Source: Geomesophilobacter sediminis
Lineage (GTDB): Bacteria > Desulfobacterota > Desulfuromonadia > Geobacterales > Geobacteraceae
Assembly (NCBI RefSeq): GCF_016458275.1
Contig: NZ_JAEMHM010000032.1
Location: 1-40,980 of the forward strand
DNA: 40,980 nt
Direction of reading: 5' to 3'
In this document: piece after piece, positions 26,764-32,993 of the stretch
How positions within the stretch are numbered: the stretch's first letter is position 1
How the letters are laid out: every line of letters begins with the position of its first letter
Translations under genes and position numbers: made by a program
Notes under the pieces: generated by a model
The model's database searches: none
What the model was told of the DNA's origin: nothing
What the model saw: the letters and a program-made list of their open reading frames with translations, nothing else

Positions 26764-28071
26764 CTACGCCGATTTGAGGTAGGCGTCGATTTTTTCGGTG
26801 AGGGTGCGGTAGATGCGCCGCACCTCGTCCTCGTCCCGCTCCAGCAGGGTCACCCGGAAGCCGAGGAGGTCGGTGTTGAACGAGGAGAGCGGCACCACGC
26901 AGATCCCGGTGTTGGCCAGGACGTAGTAGACGAACCGCTTGTCCAGCGAGACGCCGGGGGCGTTCACGATCCCCTCGACCAGCTCCTGGAGCTCCGGTTT
27001 CTCGATCGGGAGGCTCTGCCGGTCGTTCAGGACCCCCTTGCGGAAGGAGACCGCCATGTAGAAGGCGCCGTTGGTCCGGTTCACCGCGAGCCCCGGGATC
27101 TCCTTGAGCGCCTGGTAGGTGATGTTGCTCGCCTTCTCGTAGCGCGCGATCCGCTCCTTGAGGTACGTGGGATACTCCGGGTGCTGCATGAGCGCCGGAA
27201 TGCAGCGCTGCGGCAGCGTCGTCGAGCAGACCTCGTTCATCTTGGAGGAGAGGATGGAGTTGATGTACTTCTTGAAGCGCGGGTCCTTCTCGCCGTTGTA
27301 GACCTCGATCCAGCCGCAGCGGGAGCCGGGCCAGGGGACTTCCTTGGAGATCCCCTTGAGGGCGATGGCCGGGACGTCGCCGATCACCTCGCAGATGGGG
27401 ACGCTCACCTCGCCGTTGTAGACGATGTTGCTGTAGACCTCGTCGGCGATGATGAAGAGGTCGTACTGCTTGGCGATGGCGACGATCTTCTCCAGGACGG
27501 CACGCGGGTAGACCATCCCGGTCGGGTTGTCCGGGTTGATGATCATGATCCCGGAGATCTGCGGGTTGTACTTGACGTGGCACTCCAGGTCTTCCATGTC
27601 CGGGTACCAGTTGTCCTCCGGCTTGAGCCGGTAGCAGACCGGGACCGCGTTCGCGTGGCCGGCTTCCCCGATGGAATGGGTGGTGTAGGTCGGCGACGGC
27701 ATCAGGATCCGGCTCTCCGGACGGAGGTTGCCGTACACCTTGGCGATGGCGTCACCTAAACCGTTGAAGAAGATGATGTCGTCCGGGGTGATCTGCGCCC
27801 CCCCCAGCTTGTTGGTCATCTCGCAGATGAACTGGCGGGTCTCCAGCACCCCGCGGGTCGGGCAGTAGCCGTAGGTGTCGTTCTCCATCACCTCTTTGGC
27901 CACGATCTCCTTCATCCAGGCGGGGATGTCCTCGCCCTTCACGATGGGGTCACCGATGTTCTCCCAGTTGATCTTCACCCCGAAACTCTGCACCTTCTCG
28001 GCGACCGTCACGATGTTCCGGATCTCGTAGCTCAGCTCTCCCGCGCCGGGAGCGACTATCTCGTTGCGCAT
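26764..28071 (-). CDS. PLP-dependent aminotransferase, AlaA/aspartate aminotransferase-like
   Basis: This 435-residue fold-type I aminotransferase has the catalytic Lys243 in LKGISKEVPWPGSRCGW. The cofactor-binding NPDNPTG is at 179-185, Asp210 and Tyr213 in IIADEVYSN, and TYGYCPTRG is near the N-terminus. The sequence pattern (SPTYTTHSIGEAG, NWYPDMEDL) recalls E. coli AlaA more than classical AspC, so alanine-pyruvate or aspartate transamination is likely; the substrate is inferred. A GGGGGAA site precedes the ATG. Upstream lies a promoter, a 21-codon reading frame with five Ala codons and a terminator, suggesting amino-acid-responsive attenuation. The next genes to the left (che) are beyond a terminator. 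Confidence 0.88.
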   Translation of the reverse strand: MRNEIVAPGAGELSYEIRNIVTVAEKVQSFGVKINWENIGDPIVKGEDIPAWMKEIVAKEVMENDTYGYCPTRGVLETRQFICEMTNKLGGAQITPDDIIFFNGLGDAIAKVYGNLRPESRILMPSPTYTTHSIGEAGHANAVPVCYRLKPEDNWYPDMEDLECHVKYNPQISGIMIINPDNPTGMVYPRAVLEKIVAIAKQYDLFIIADEVYSNIVYNGEVSVPICEVIGDVPAIALKGISKEVPWPGSRCGWIEVYNGEKDPRFKKYINSILSSKMNEVCSTTLPQRCIPALMQHPEYPTYLKERIARYEKASNITYQALKEIPGLAVNRTNGAFYMAVSFRKGVLNDRQSLPIEKPELQELVEGIVNAPGVSLDKRFVYYVLANTGICVVPLSSFNTDLLGFRVTLLERDEDEVRRIYRTLTEKIDAYLKSA

Positions 28072-28132
28072 GTATTCCCCCGTTGGATATATTCAGATCT
28101 CTCTGAAGTTCTCAGTTTTGGCTCTTGGATGC

Positions 28133-28161
28133 AAAAAGGCCGTGGGAACCCCCACGGCCTT
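28133..28161 (-). terminator. Intrinsic terminator in the aminotransferase leader
   Basis: AAGGCCGTGGG and CCCACGGCCTT pair around a 4-nt loop and are followed leftward by a T-run of five (A-run at 28133-28137). It lies between the upstream promoter and the aminotransferase start, 62 bp before the ATG. Confidence 0.85.
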
Positions 28162-28269
28162 CAGTATCATATCTGTCTCTGAATAAGCAGTGGCGGCCCC
28201 GATCAGGTTGCGGCCGCTGCTGCCAGCTCGTGGCCCAGGCCACGGATGTACAGAGTCTCGTTTAACATG
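28137..28269 (-). ncRNA. Candidate short leader RNA / attenuator
   Basis: A transcript from the promoter at 28276-28304 to the terminator at 28133-28161 would be about 130 nt. It can fold into CGTGGC-CTGG-GCCACG, then a GCAGCGGCC/GGCCG-CTGC stem, then the terminator. Alternatively GCCGCCAC can pair with GTGGGGGT of the terminator arm (7 of 8 positions including a G-U), which would disrupt the terminator. This is the expected layout of an attenuator; a free-standing small RNA is the alternative. Confidence 0.45.
28203..28268 (-). CDS. Candidate 21-residue leader peptide with five Ala codons
   Basis: An ATG at 28268 opens a 21-codon frame whose product ends GHELAAAAAT before TGA. The five Ala codons are consecutive (GCA GCA GCG GCC GCA). 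The predicted transcription start is within a base or two of the ATG, so it would be read as a leaderless message; no ribosome site is visible. Runs of one amino acid ahead of a terminator are the hallmark of attenuation leader peptides. The neighbouring AlaA-like aminotransferase makes alanine a logical signal. The idea is inference, and the frame could also be incidental to a small RNA. Confidence 0.4.
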   Translation of the reverse strand: MLNETLYIRGLGHELAAAAAT

Positions 28270-28275
28270 CCGGTT

Positions 28276-28304
28276 GAGATAGCATGAACTGCCGGTGGAG
28301 TCAA
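28276..28304 (-). promoter_or_regulatory. Promoter of the aminotransferase leader
   Basis: On the minus strand TTGACT (28304-28299) is followed after 17 bp by TATCTC (28281-28276), with an extended -10 TGC immediately before it. The -10 hexamer is weak, but the -35, spacing and TG motif are good. Confidence 0.55.
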
Positions 28305-28315
28305 CGCTTTTTCTT

Positions 28316-28882
28316 TCAGCGCAGCGGCGGGAGCGGGACGATGGTGAGCCGCCGGTCACCGTCGCGCCAGCGAAACCAGCCGGAGGGACGCTCGCTGCGC
28401 GCCCACTCCCCCGCCACCTCGGCCACCCGGACCGTCTGTCCCGGCACCAGGCTTACCGACCCCTTCCCCTCGCCCGGCGTCGGGGAGAGGAGATACAAAC
28501 CCCTTTTCAGCCCGCCGTAAAGCCGCACCGAGCGCCCCGGAAGGTACTCCTCCCAGGAGCAAAGCTCCCAGGAGCGCTTGAGCTCGACCCATCCCTCGCG
28601 CCCCGCCTCGTCGTAGGCGAGCCGGACCCACTCCCCCTTGCGGGCGTCGGCCGCGACCGCGACCTCTCCCCCCTCGGCGGCGAGCGCCGGAATCCGCTCC
28701 GCGGAGAGCTCGCCGACCCGCTGCACCCCCGGTTCGGCATAGAGGACCAGGAGATCCCCCCGCCCCAAAACGACGACGCCGAAGCCGCTGTAGGGGCGCG
28801 GCTTCGGCGGTGCGGCAAAGGCGACGGTGCAGCTAAGCAGGAGGATCAGGGTGAAAAAAAGCGTCCTACGTGAAGAGGGCAC
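28316..28882 (-). CDS. Secreted SH3-like domain protein
   Basis: This 188-residue protein has a signal peptide (RRTLFFTLILLLSCTVAFA, cleavage near AFA). Two stretches resembling bacterial SH3 domains follow: one around GELSAERIPALAAEGGEVAV to REGWVELK, and a second around VSLVPGQTVRVAEVAGEWARS to GWFRW. Such domains usually bind cell-wall peptides. The start is probably GTG 28882, inside the end of the cupin gene (17-bp overlap), with GGAG about 8 nt upstream; no ATG lies before the signal peptide in a sensible place. It is probably co-translated with the cupin gene. The exact role is unknown. Confidence 0.6.
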   Translation of the reverse strand: MPSSRRTLFFTLILLLSCTVAFAAPPKPRPYSGFGVVVLGRGDLLVLYAEPGVQRVGELSAERIPALAAEGGEVAVAADARKGEWVRLAYDEAGREGWVELKRSWELCSWEEYLPGRSVRLYGGLKRGLYLLSPTPGEGKGSVSLVPGQTVRVAEVAGEWARSERPSGWFRWRDGDRRLTIVPLPPLR

Positions 28883-29333
28883 GCAGTTTCTCCAGGTACA
28901 CCCGCCCTTCGTGGAACCCCTCTTCCGGCGCCCAGGGGGCGAGCTCCTGCGGGGCAAGCGGCTGGTAGGGGCCGGCCTTGGCTTCGAAAAAGACGGTTCC
29001 CGGCTCCAGGCTCACCGCGCTGTGGAAGACGCCGTGCCGGATGTCGGCGGCGACTGCCCCCCGGCCGGCGGTCAGCTTCACGCTCTCCATGATCTCGCCT
29101 TCGTCGTTGAAGGTGACCACCCCGAGGGTGCCGCGCAGCAGGACGAACGCCTCGTCCTTGTCCTGGCTCAGGTGCCGGTGCGGCCGGATGTAGGAGTCGG
29201 GCTCGATGGCGTTCAGGAGCCGGTGGCAGCGGGAGTCGTCCGCCGTGTGGAGGTTGTGGTTCTTCCGGAGCCTCGGCGCGAGCCGCGCCTGCTCGGAAAG
29301 GCGGTCCAAAAGCTCCTGATCGATGATCTCCAT
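28866..29333 (-). CDS. WbuC family cupin-fold metalloprotein
   Basis: This 155-residue protein resembles WbuC-type cupins found in or near O-antigen loci. Key residues are the metal-binding RPHRHLSQDKDEAFVLLRG (His52 and His54, with Glu61) and the later DIRHGVFHSAVSLEPGTVFFEAKAGPY. The N-terminal RKNHNLHTADDSRCHRLLNAIEPDSYI is also characteristic. The reaction is not established. AAGGAGG lies 7 nt before the ATG. It overlaps the SH3-like gene downstream and follows the VOC gene by 11 bp, so the three leftward genes form one operon. Confidence 0.85.
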   Translation of the reverse strand: MEIIDQELLDRLSEQARLAPRLRKNHNLHTADDSRCHRLLNAIEPDSYIRPHRHLSQDKDEAFVLLRGTLGVVTFNDEGEIMESVKLTAGRGAVAADIRHGVFHSAVSLEPGTVFFEAKAGPYQPLAPQELAPWAPEEGFHEGRVYLEKLRALFT

Positions 29334-29344
29334 GAGCGGCCTCC

Positions 29345-29698
29345 TTACCCTTCCACCAGGGCGAACTCGTTGCCGTCGGGGTCGGCTACCACCGCCATCT
29401 TTCCCCAGGGAGTCCGCTCCAGCGGCTCGGTGAAGTGTGCCCCCTTCTCCACCAGGGCGGTGCAGAGGGCGTCCAGCCCGGTGACGTTCAAGGTGACGCC
29501 GGTATGACGGCCGACCAGCTTCTGCGCCGCCTCGTGCAGGGCGAGCGCCACCCCGAGCTTGGTCTCGGACCCGGGGAGAAATTCCATCATCGTTTCCGAT
29601 TCCTGGGCGATGGGGAGCCCGAGCAGGTCCTTGTAGAAACGGCGCGCGGCCTGGAAATCCCGAACGAATACGACGATGTTTTTAATTTTTTCTACCAT
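29345..29698 (-). CDS. VOC (glyoxalase/bleomycin resistance) superfamily protein
   Basis: This 117-residue protein has the paired beta-alpha-beta-beta-beta modules of the vicinal oxygen chelate fold: KIKNIVVFVRDFQAARRFYKDLLGLP at the N-terminus and GVTLNVTGLDALCTALVEKGAHF with VVADPDGNEFALVE in the second half. The late Glu could be a metal ligand; the usual first-module His is replaced by Val (NIVVFV), so catalytic type is uncertain. The start is ATG 29698; a frame continuing upstream across the thiolase gene is a shadow. It may be the first gene of the VOC-cupin-SH3 operon. Confidence 0.85.
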   Translation of the reverse strand: MVEKIKNIVVFVRDFQAARRFYKDLLGLPIAQESETMMEFLPGSETKLGVALALHEAAQKLVGRHTGVTLNVTGLDALCTALVEKGAHFTEPLERTPWGKMAVVADPDGNEFALVEG

Positions 29699-29746
29699 AT
29701 TGACCGCCTTAATGATATGTTGTGACAGCTTTCTAATAGATAGCAG

Positions 29747-29775
29747 AGAGTAGCAGAGTGGCTGTGGACTGGCAA
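29747..29775 (-). promoter_or_regulatory. Candidate promoter of the VOC-cupin operon
   Basis: On the minus strand TTGCCA (29775-29770) and TACTCT (29752-29747) are 17 bp apart, with TGC before the -10. Two direct copies of TAGCAGAG (29741-29748 and 29751-29758) overlap it, 10 bp apart, and could be an operator. Confidence 0.45.
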
Positions 29776-29821
29776 GGGTAATCTCCGGCGGCAAAGGTGT
29801 CGCGCCGGGAGCGGGGGCGGA

Positions 29822-31423
29822 ATGAGTTCGTTTCAGCCGAGGAAGGTTTACATCGCCTCGTCCTTCATGGGGCCGGTCGGACGCTATACCGGAAAGGAGC
29901 GGGAAAAGCTCTCCTTTCTGGAGATGGCGGCCAAGGCGTCGGAGCTCTTCTCCACCGGGAAGGTCCGCCGCTCCGACGTAAACGCGGTCGTGGTCGGGTG
30001 CCAGAACCCGGTCGCCTTCTCCGGGGTGGACAACACCGCGGCGAAGATCGCCGGGGTGCTCGGCATCTCCGGCGCCAAGTCGGTCCTCATCGACACCGCC
30101 TCCTCGTCCGGGGCCTCGGCCCTGGAATACGCCTACCTGCAGATCGCCTCGGGGCGCTGCGACCACGTCCTCGCCCTGGGAATCCAGAAGATGAGCGACG
30201 TCTCCACCGCCGCCGCCACCCGCATCGTCGCGGGGGTGATCGACCGGGAGGAAGGGGAATTCGGCCTCACCATGCCGGCCTGCGGCGCGCTGGTCGCCGG
30301 GGCGCTCATGAACCGGCTGAAACTCGACATCGACGAGTGGACCGCCTTCTCCGCGCTGCTGACCCAGCGGGCGCACCGCTTCGCCGCCCAGAACCCCGAC
30401 GCCCACCTGAACTTCGAGATCCCGCTGGAGCAGTACTACCGCGAGATCGTCAACGGCAAAAACTACCGCTACTGGTATCCGCTGCGCTACCACGACTTCT
30501 GTCCGATGTCGGACGGGGTCGCCGGGGTCCTTTTGAGCGCCCTGCCGCACGAGGTGATGGTTTCCGGGGTGGGGAGCGCCACCGACATCCCGACCATCGC
30601 CGACCGCCCCTATTTCCACTCCTTTCCGGCCACGGTGCGCGCCGCCTCCGAGGCATACGCCATGGCGGAGATCAAGAACATCACCGACTTTGCCGGCCGC
30701 ATCCACGTCAACATGCACGATCCGTTCAACGGGTTCGGGCCGATCAACATGGTCGACCTGGGCTTCGTGCCGCGGCGCCGGATCGTGGAAGCCCTTTTGA
30801 ACGACGAGTTGACCGGACCGGACGGCGCCTTCCCGACCAACCTCACCGGCGGGCTCAAGGGGCGCGGCCATCCGCTCGGGGCGACCGGGATGATCCAGAT
30901 CGTGGAGAACCACAAGCTGATCCAGGAGGGGCGCTTCGACCTGGGGCTCGCCCACTCCATCGGCGGGCCGATCAACAACAACGTGGTGACCTTGATCGAG
31001 CGGACCGGCCACTACCGGGCCCGGCCCCACGCCGCGGTCTCGCCGTGGGGGCTCCCGCCGCTGGGGCAGATGAAGCCCAAGGAAGCGAACGTCGCGAGCC
31101 TCCTGGCCTCCGGCACCGAGACCGAAGGGCGCTACGTCGCCGCCACCACCCGTTTCGATTACAAGACCGGGCTCCCCGAGGGGGTCATCGTCATCGTATC
31201 CTGCGCCTTCTCGGGCAAAAGGTATCCGTTTCTTTTCGGACTCGGCCCGGAGAGCTACGAGCTGGTCCAGGGGCTCGCCCCCGGGGACCGGATCACGTTG
31301 GAGCGAAGCGGCGAGGATATCCTGGTGAACCGGATGCCGGTGCGGCGTTTTTATCAGCGCACCGTGGATGGCGTCCTGGAGCTCGCCGGCAACGGATGGA
31401 AGCGCCTGACCGGCGCCGTTTGA
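29822..31423 (+). CDS. Thiolase-fold acyltransferase-like protein with C-terminal OB-like domain
   Basis: This 533-residue protein has a thiolase/SCP-x-like core (about 5-410) and an added C-terminal domain (about 435-525: GRYVAATTRFDYKTG, FSGKRYPFLFGLGPE), which resembles the OB-fold partners of thiolases. The catalytic His is present as His350 in GRGHPLGATG. The usual nucleophile motif CxSG reads SSSG (residues 94-97), so Ser replaces the Cys, and the second Cys motif is also missing (HSIGGP). It therefore probably does not catalyse standard acetyl-CoA condensation. No fatty-acid genes flank it. The ATG follows GGGGGCGGA. Confidence 0.8.
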   Translation: MSSFQPRKVYIASSFMGPVGRYTGKEREKLSFLEMAAKASELFSTGKVRRSDVNAVVVGCQNPVAFSGVDNTAAKIAGVLGISGAKSVLIDTASSSGASALEYAYLQIASGRCDHVLALGIQKMSDVSTAAATRIVAGVIDREEGEFGLTMPACGALVAGALMNRLKLDIDEWTAFSALLTQRAHRFAAQNPDAHLNFEIPLEQYYREIVNGKNYRYWYPLRYHDFCPMSDGVAGVLLSALPHEVMVSGVGSATDIPTIADRPYFHSFPATVRAASEAYAMAEIKNITDFAGRIHVNMHDPFNGFGPINMVDLGFVPRRRIVEALLNDELTGPDGAFPTNLTGGLKGRGHPLGATGMIQIVENHKLIQEGRFDLGLAHSIGGPINNNVVTLIERTGHYRARPHAAVSPWGLPPLGQMKPKEANVASLLASGTETEGRYVAATTRFDYKTGLPEGVIVIVSCAFSGKRYPFLFGLGPESYELVQGLAPGDRITLERSGEDILVNRMPVRRFYQRTVDGVLELAGNGWKRLTGAV

Positions 31424-31433
31424 CAGATTGCCG

Positions 31434-31460
31434 TTGACAGGTCCGCTCCGCCAGTATAAT
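31434..31460 (+). promoter_or_regulatory. Promoter of the membrane GGDEF gene
   Basis: TTGACA (31434-31439) and TATAAT (31455-31460) are both perfect consensus boxes but are only 15 bp apart, a short spacer that often needs an activator. It begins 11 bp past the thiolase stop. Confidence 0.65.
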
Positions 31461-31466
31461 AAAGCG

Positions 31467-31578
31467 GCTTGTTATGTAATTGAGGGAAGTTGCGCCTTGC
31501 CGAGCCCGATCTACCGATCTCTGCGCAACTCCATGACGCACCCCGTTTCCGGGACGCGGTGCTTGAACTAGTGGTGGG
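31467..31578 (+). promoter_or_regulatory. Structured leader of the membrane GGDEF gene
   Basis: The leader of about 110 nt holds AGTTGCGC (31488-31495) complementary to GCGCAACT (31523-31530), and GCACC complementary to GGTGC across 31538-31562. I do not recognise a known riboswitch; in particular the cyclic di-GMP GEMM consensus is not visible. Confidence 0.35.
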
Positions 31579-32832
31579 TTGCCTTTGTCGTATGCCTTGA
31601 TCAAAAGAGTGAGCACCATCGCCCTACCGGCGGCACTTCTGGTTGCGACTCAGATGAGTCTCAGGCAAATCCCTCTGCTATCCCCGGTGCAGCGGGAGCT
31701 GGTGTTCCTTTCCCCCTATCTCGCCCTTGCCGTCGGACTCGGTTTGAGCCTCGCCTTCAACCGCGGCCGCGTCTTCTTCGCCCTGCTTCTTCTCGGGCTG
31801 TTCCACCTGGTTACCCGGCACTACCTGCTCATCGGCGCCACCGGCTACACCCCGAGCGCCATCTACCACTGCTTCTGTTTCCTGCTCCCGATCAACCTCC
31901 TGCTCCTCTCCTTCATGGCCGAGCGCGGTATTTTCACCCATGCCGGCCGGCTCCGCATGAGCTTCATCGCGATACAGCTGATCGCGGTCTACTGGATCGT
32001 CCGCTTCCGGGTCGACTACAGCGCCGTTCCGGAGCTGCTTTCCCATCCCATCGTGAAGAGCCCTTTTCTGGAAGGGTTGGGGCTCCCCCAGCCGGCGGTG
32101 GTCCTTTTCGTGGTGGCCGGGGTGCTGATTGCGGTCCGCGTGCTCAAGCGCTGCTCCCCGATCGAGGTGGCGCTGTTCGGCACCCTGATCGCCATCGGGA
32201 TCTCCTGCGACCGGATCGCCGCCGACTTCACCCCGACCCTGTTCACGGCCGCGGCCGCGGTGCTTTTGAGCATCGGGGTGCTGCAGGACTCGCACTCGAT
32301 GGCGTTCACCGACGAGTTGACCGCGCTGCCGTCCCGGCGCGCCCTGAACGAGCAGATCATGGGGCTCGGGCGGCGCTACGTCGTCGCGATGATCGACGTC
32401 GACCACTTCAAGGGGTTCAACGACACGTACGGCCATGACGTGGGGGATCAGGTACTGAAACTGGTGGGGGCGAAGATCCGTCTTACCAAGGGGGGCGGGA
32501 AGGCGTACCGCTACGGGGGGGAGGAATTCACCATCATCTTTCCCGGCAAGACTGTGGGCGAAGTGCTTCCCCACCTGGAAGAGCTGCGCGAGACGATCCA
32601 GGATTACCAGCTGAAGCTTCGGGGCAAGGACCGTCCCCAGGAAGAGGAGACCGGCCGGAAGCGTCGTTCCGAGGCCGGCGGGAGCGCCGAAACCGTCTCG
32701 GTGACGGTGAGCATCGGGGTCGCCGCCTCCGGCGACCAGCGGACCGCCCCGGAGGAAGCCCTGCGCATGGCCGACAAGGCGCTCTACCAGGCCAAGAAAC
32801 GCGGGCGGAACCAGGTTGCCGTACACAGATAA
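31579..32832 (+). CDS. Membrane diguanylate cyclase (GGEEF) without inhibitory site
   Basis: This 417-residue inner-membrane protein has seven or eight hydrophobic helices (about 10-235) and then a GGDEF domain (about 240-415). The active-site motif is GGEEF (313-317), a functional variant, so it probably makes cyclic di-GMP from GTP. The RxxD inhibitory site normally five residues before it is KGGG here, so product inhibition at that site is unlikely. A charged insert (RPQEEETGRKRRSE) interrupts the domain near residue 360. No ATG is available near the N-terminus. The start is TTG 31579 or, with a better-spaced GGTGGG site, TTG 31585. Confidence 0.85.
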   Translation: MPLSYALIKRVSTIALPAALLVATQMSLRQIPLLSPVQRELVFLSPYLALAVGLGLSLAFNRGRVFFALLLLGLFHLVTRHYLLIGATGYTPSAIYHCFCFLLPINLLLLSFMAERGIFTHAGRLRMSFIAIQLIAVYWIVRFRVDYSAVPELLSHPIVKSPFLEGLGLPQPAVVLFVVAGVLIAVRVLKRCSPIEVALFGTLIAIGISCDRIAADFTPTLFTAAAAVLLSIGVLQDSHSMAFTDELTALPSRRALNEQIMGLGRRYVVAMIDVDHFKGFNDTYGHDVGDQVLKLVGAKIRLTKGGGKAYRYGGEEFTIIFPGKTVGEVLPHLEELRETIQDYQLKLRGKDRPQEEETGRKRRSEAGGSAETVSVTVSIGVAASGDQRTAPEEALRMADKALYQAKKRGRNQVAVHR

Positions 32833-32873
32833 AGAACAATGAGACCATAAAAAGCCAGAGGGGTCGCGGCCTT

Positions 32874-32993
32874 TCATTGTCTTATTGTCTTATTGTCTTA
32901 TTGTCTTATTGTCTTATTGTCTTATTGTCTTATTGTCTTATTGTCTTATTGTCATATTGTCTTATTGTCTTATTGTCTCATTGTCTCATTGCC
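32874..32993. repeat. 8-bp tandem repeat array, 15 units
   Basis: The unit TTATTGTC is repeated head to tail 15 times over 120 bp. Ten or eleven units are identical; variants are TCATTGTC, ATATTGTC and TCATTGCC at the ends and one inside. It lies between two convergent genes and includes the stop codon of the leftward flavoprotein gene (32986-32988). ACAATGAGAC at 32836-32845 is the inverse of GTCTCATTGT at 32975-32984, so the array can sit in the loop of a stem. Confidence 0.97.

Noticed and set aside
29345-31030. VOC gene extended upstream to 561 codons
   Set aside because: The upstream part is antisense to the thiolase-like gene. The VOC domain begins at 29698.
31467-31578. Cyclic di-GMP (GEMM) riboswitch before the GGDEF gene
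   Set aside because: The conserved GEMM core and tetraloop-receptor pattern are not visible.
32874-32993. CRISPR array or replication-origin iterons
   Set aside because: An 8-bp head-to-tail unit without spacers and no initiator gene or DnaA boxes nearby; simple slippage is the better explanation.
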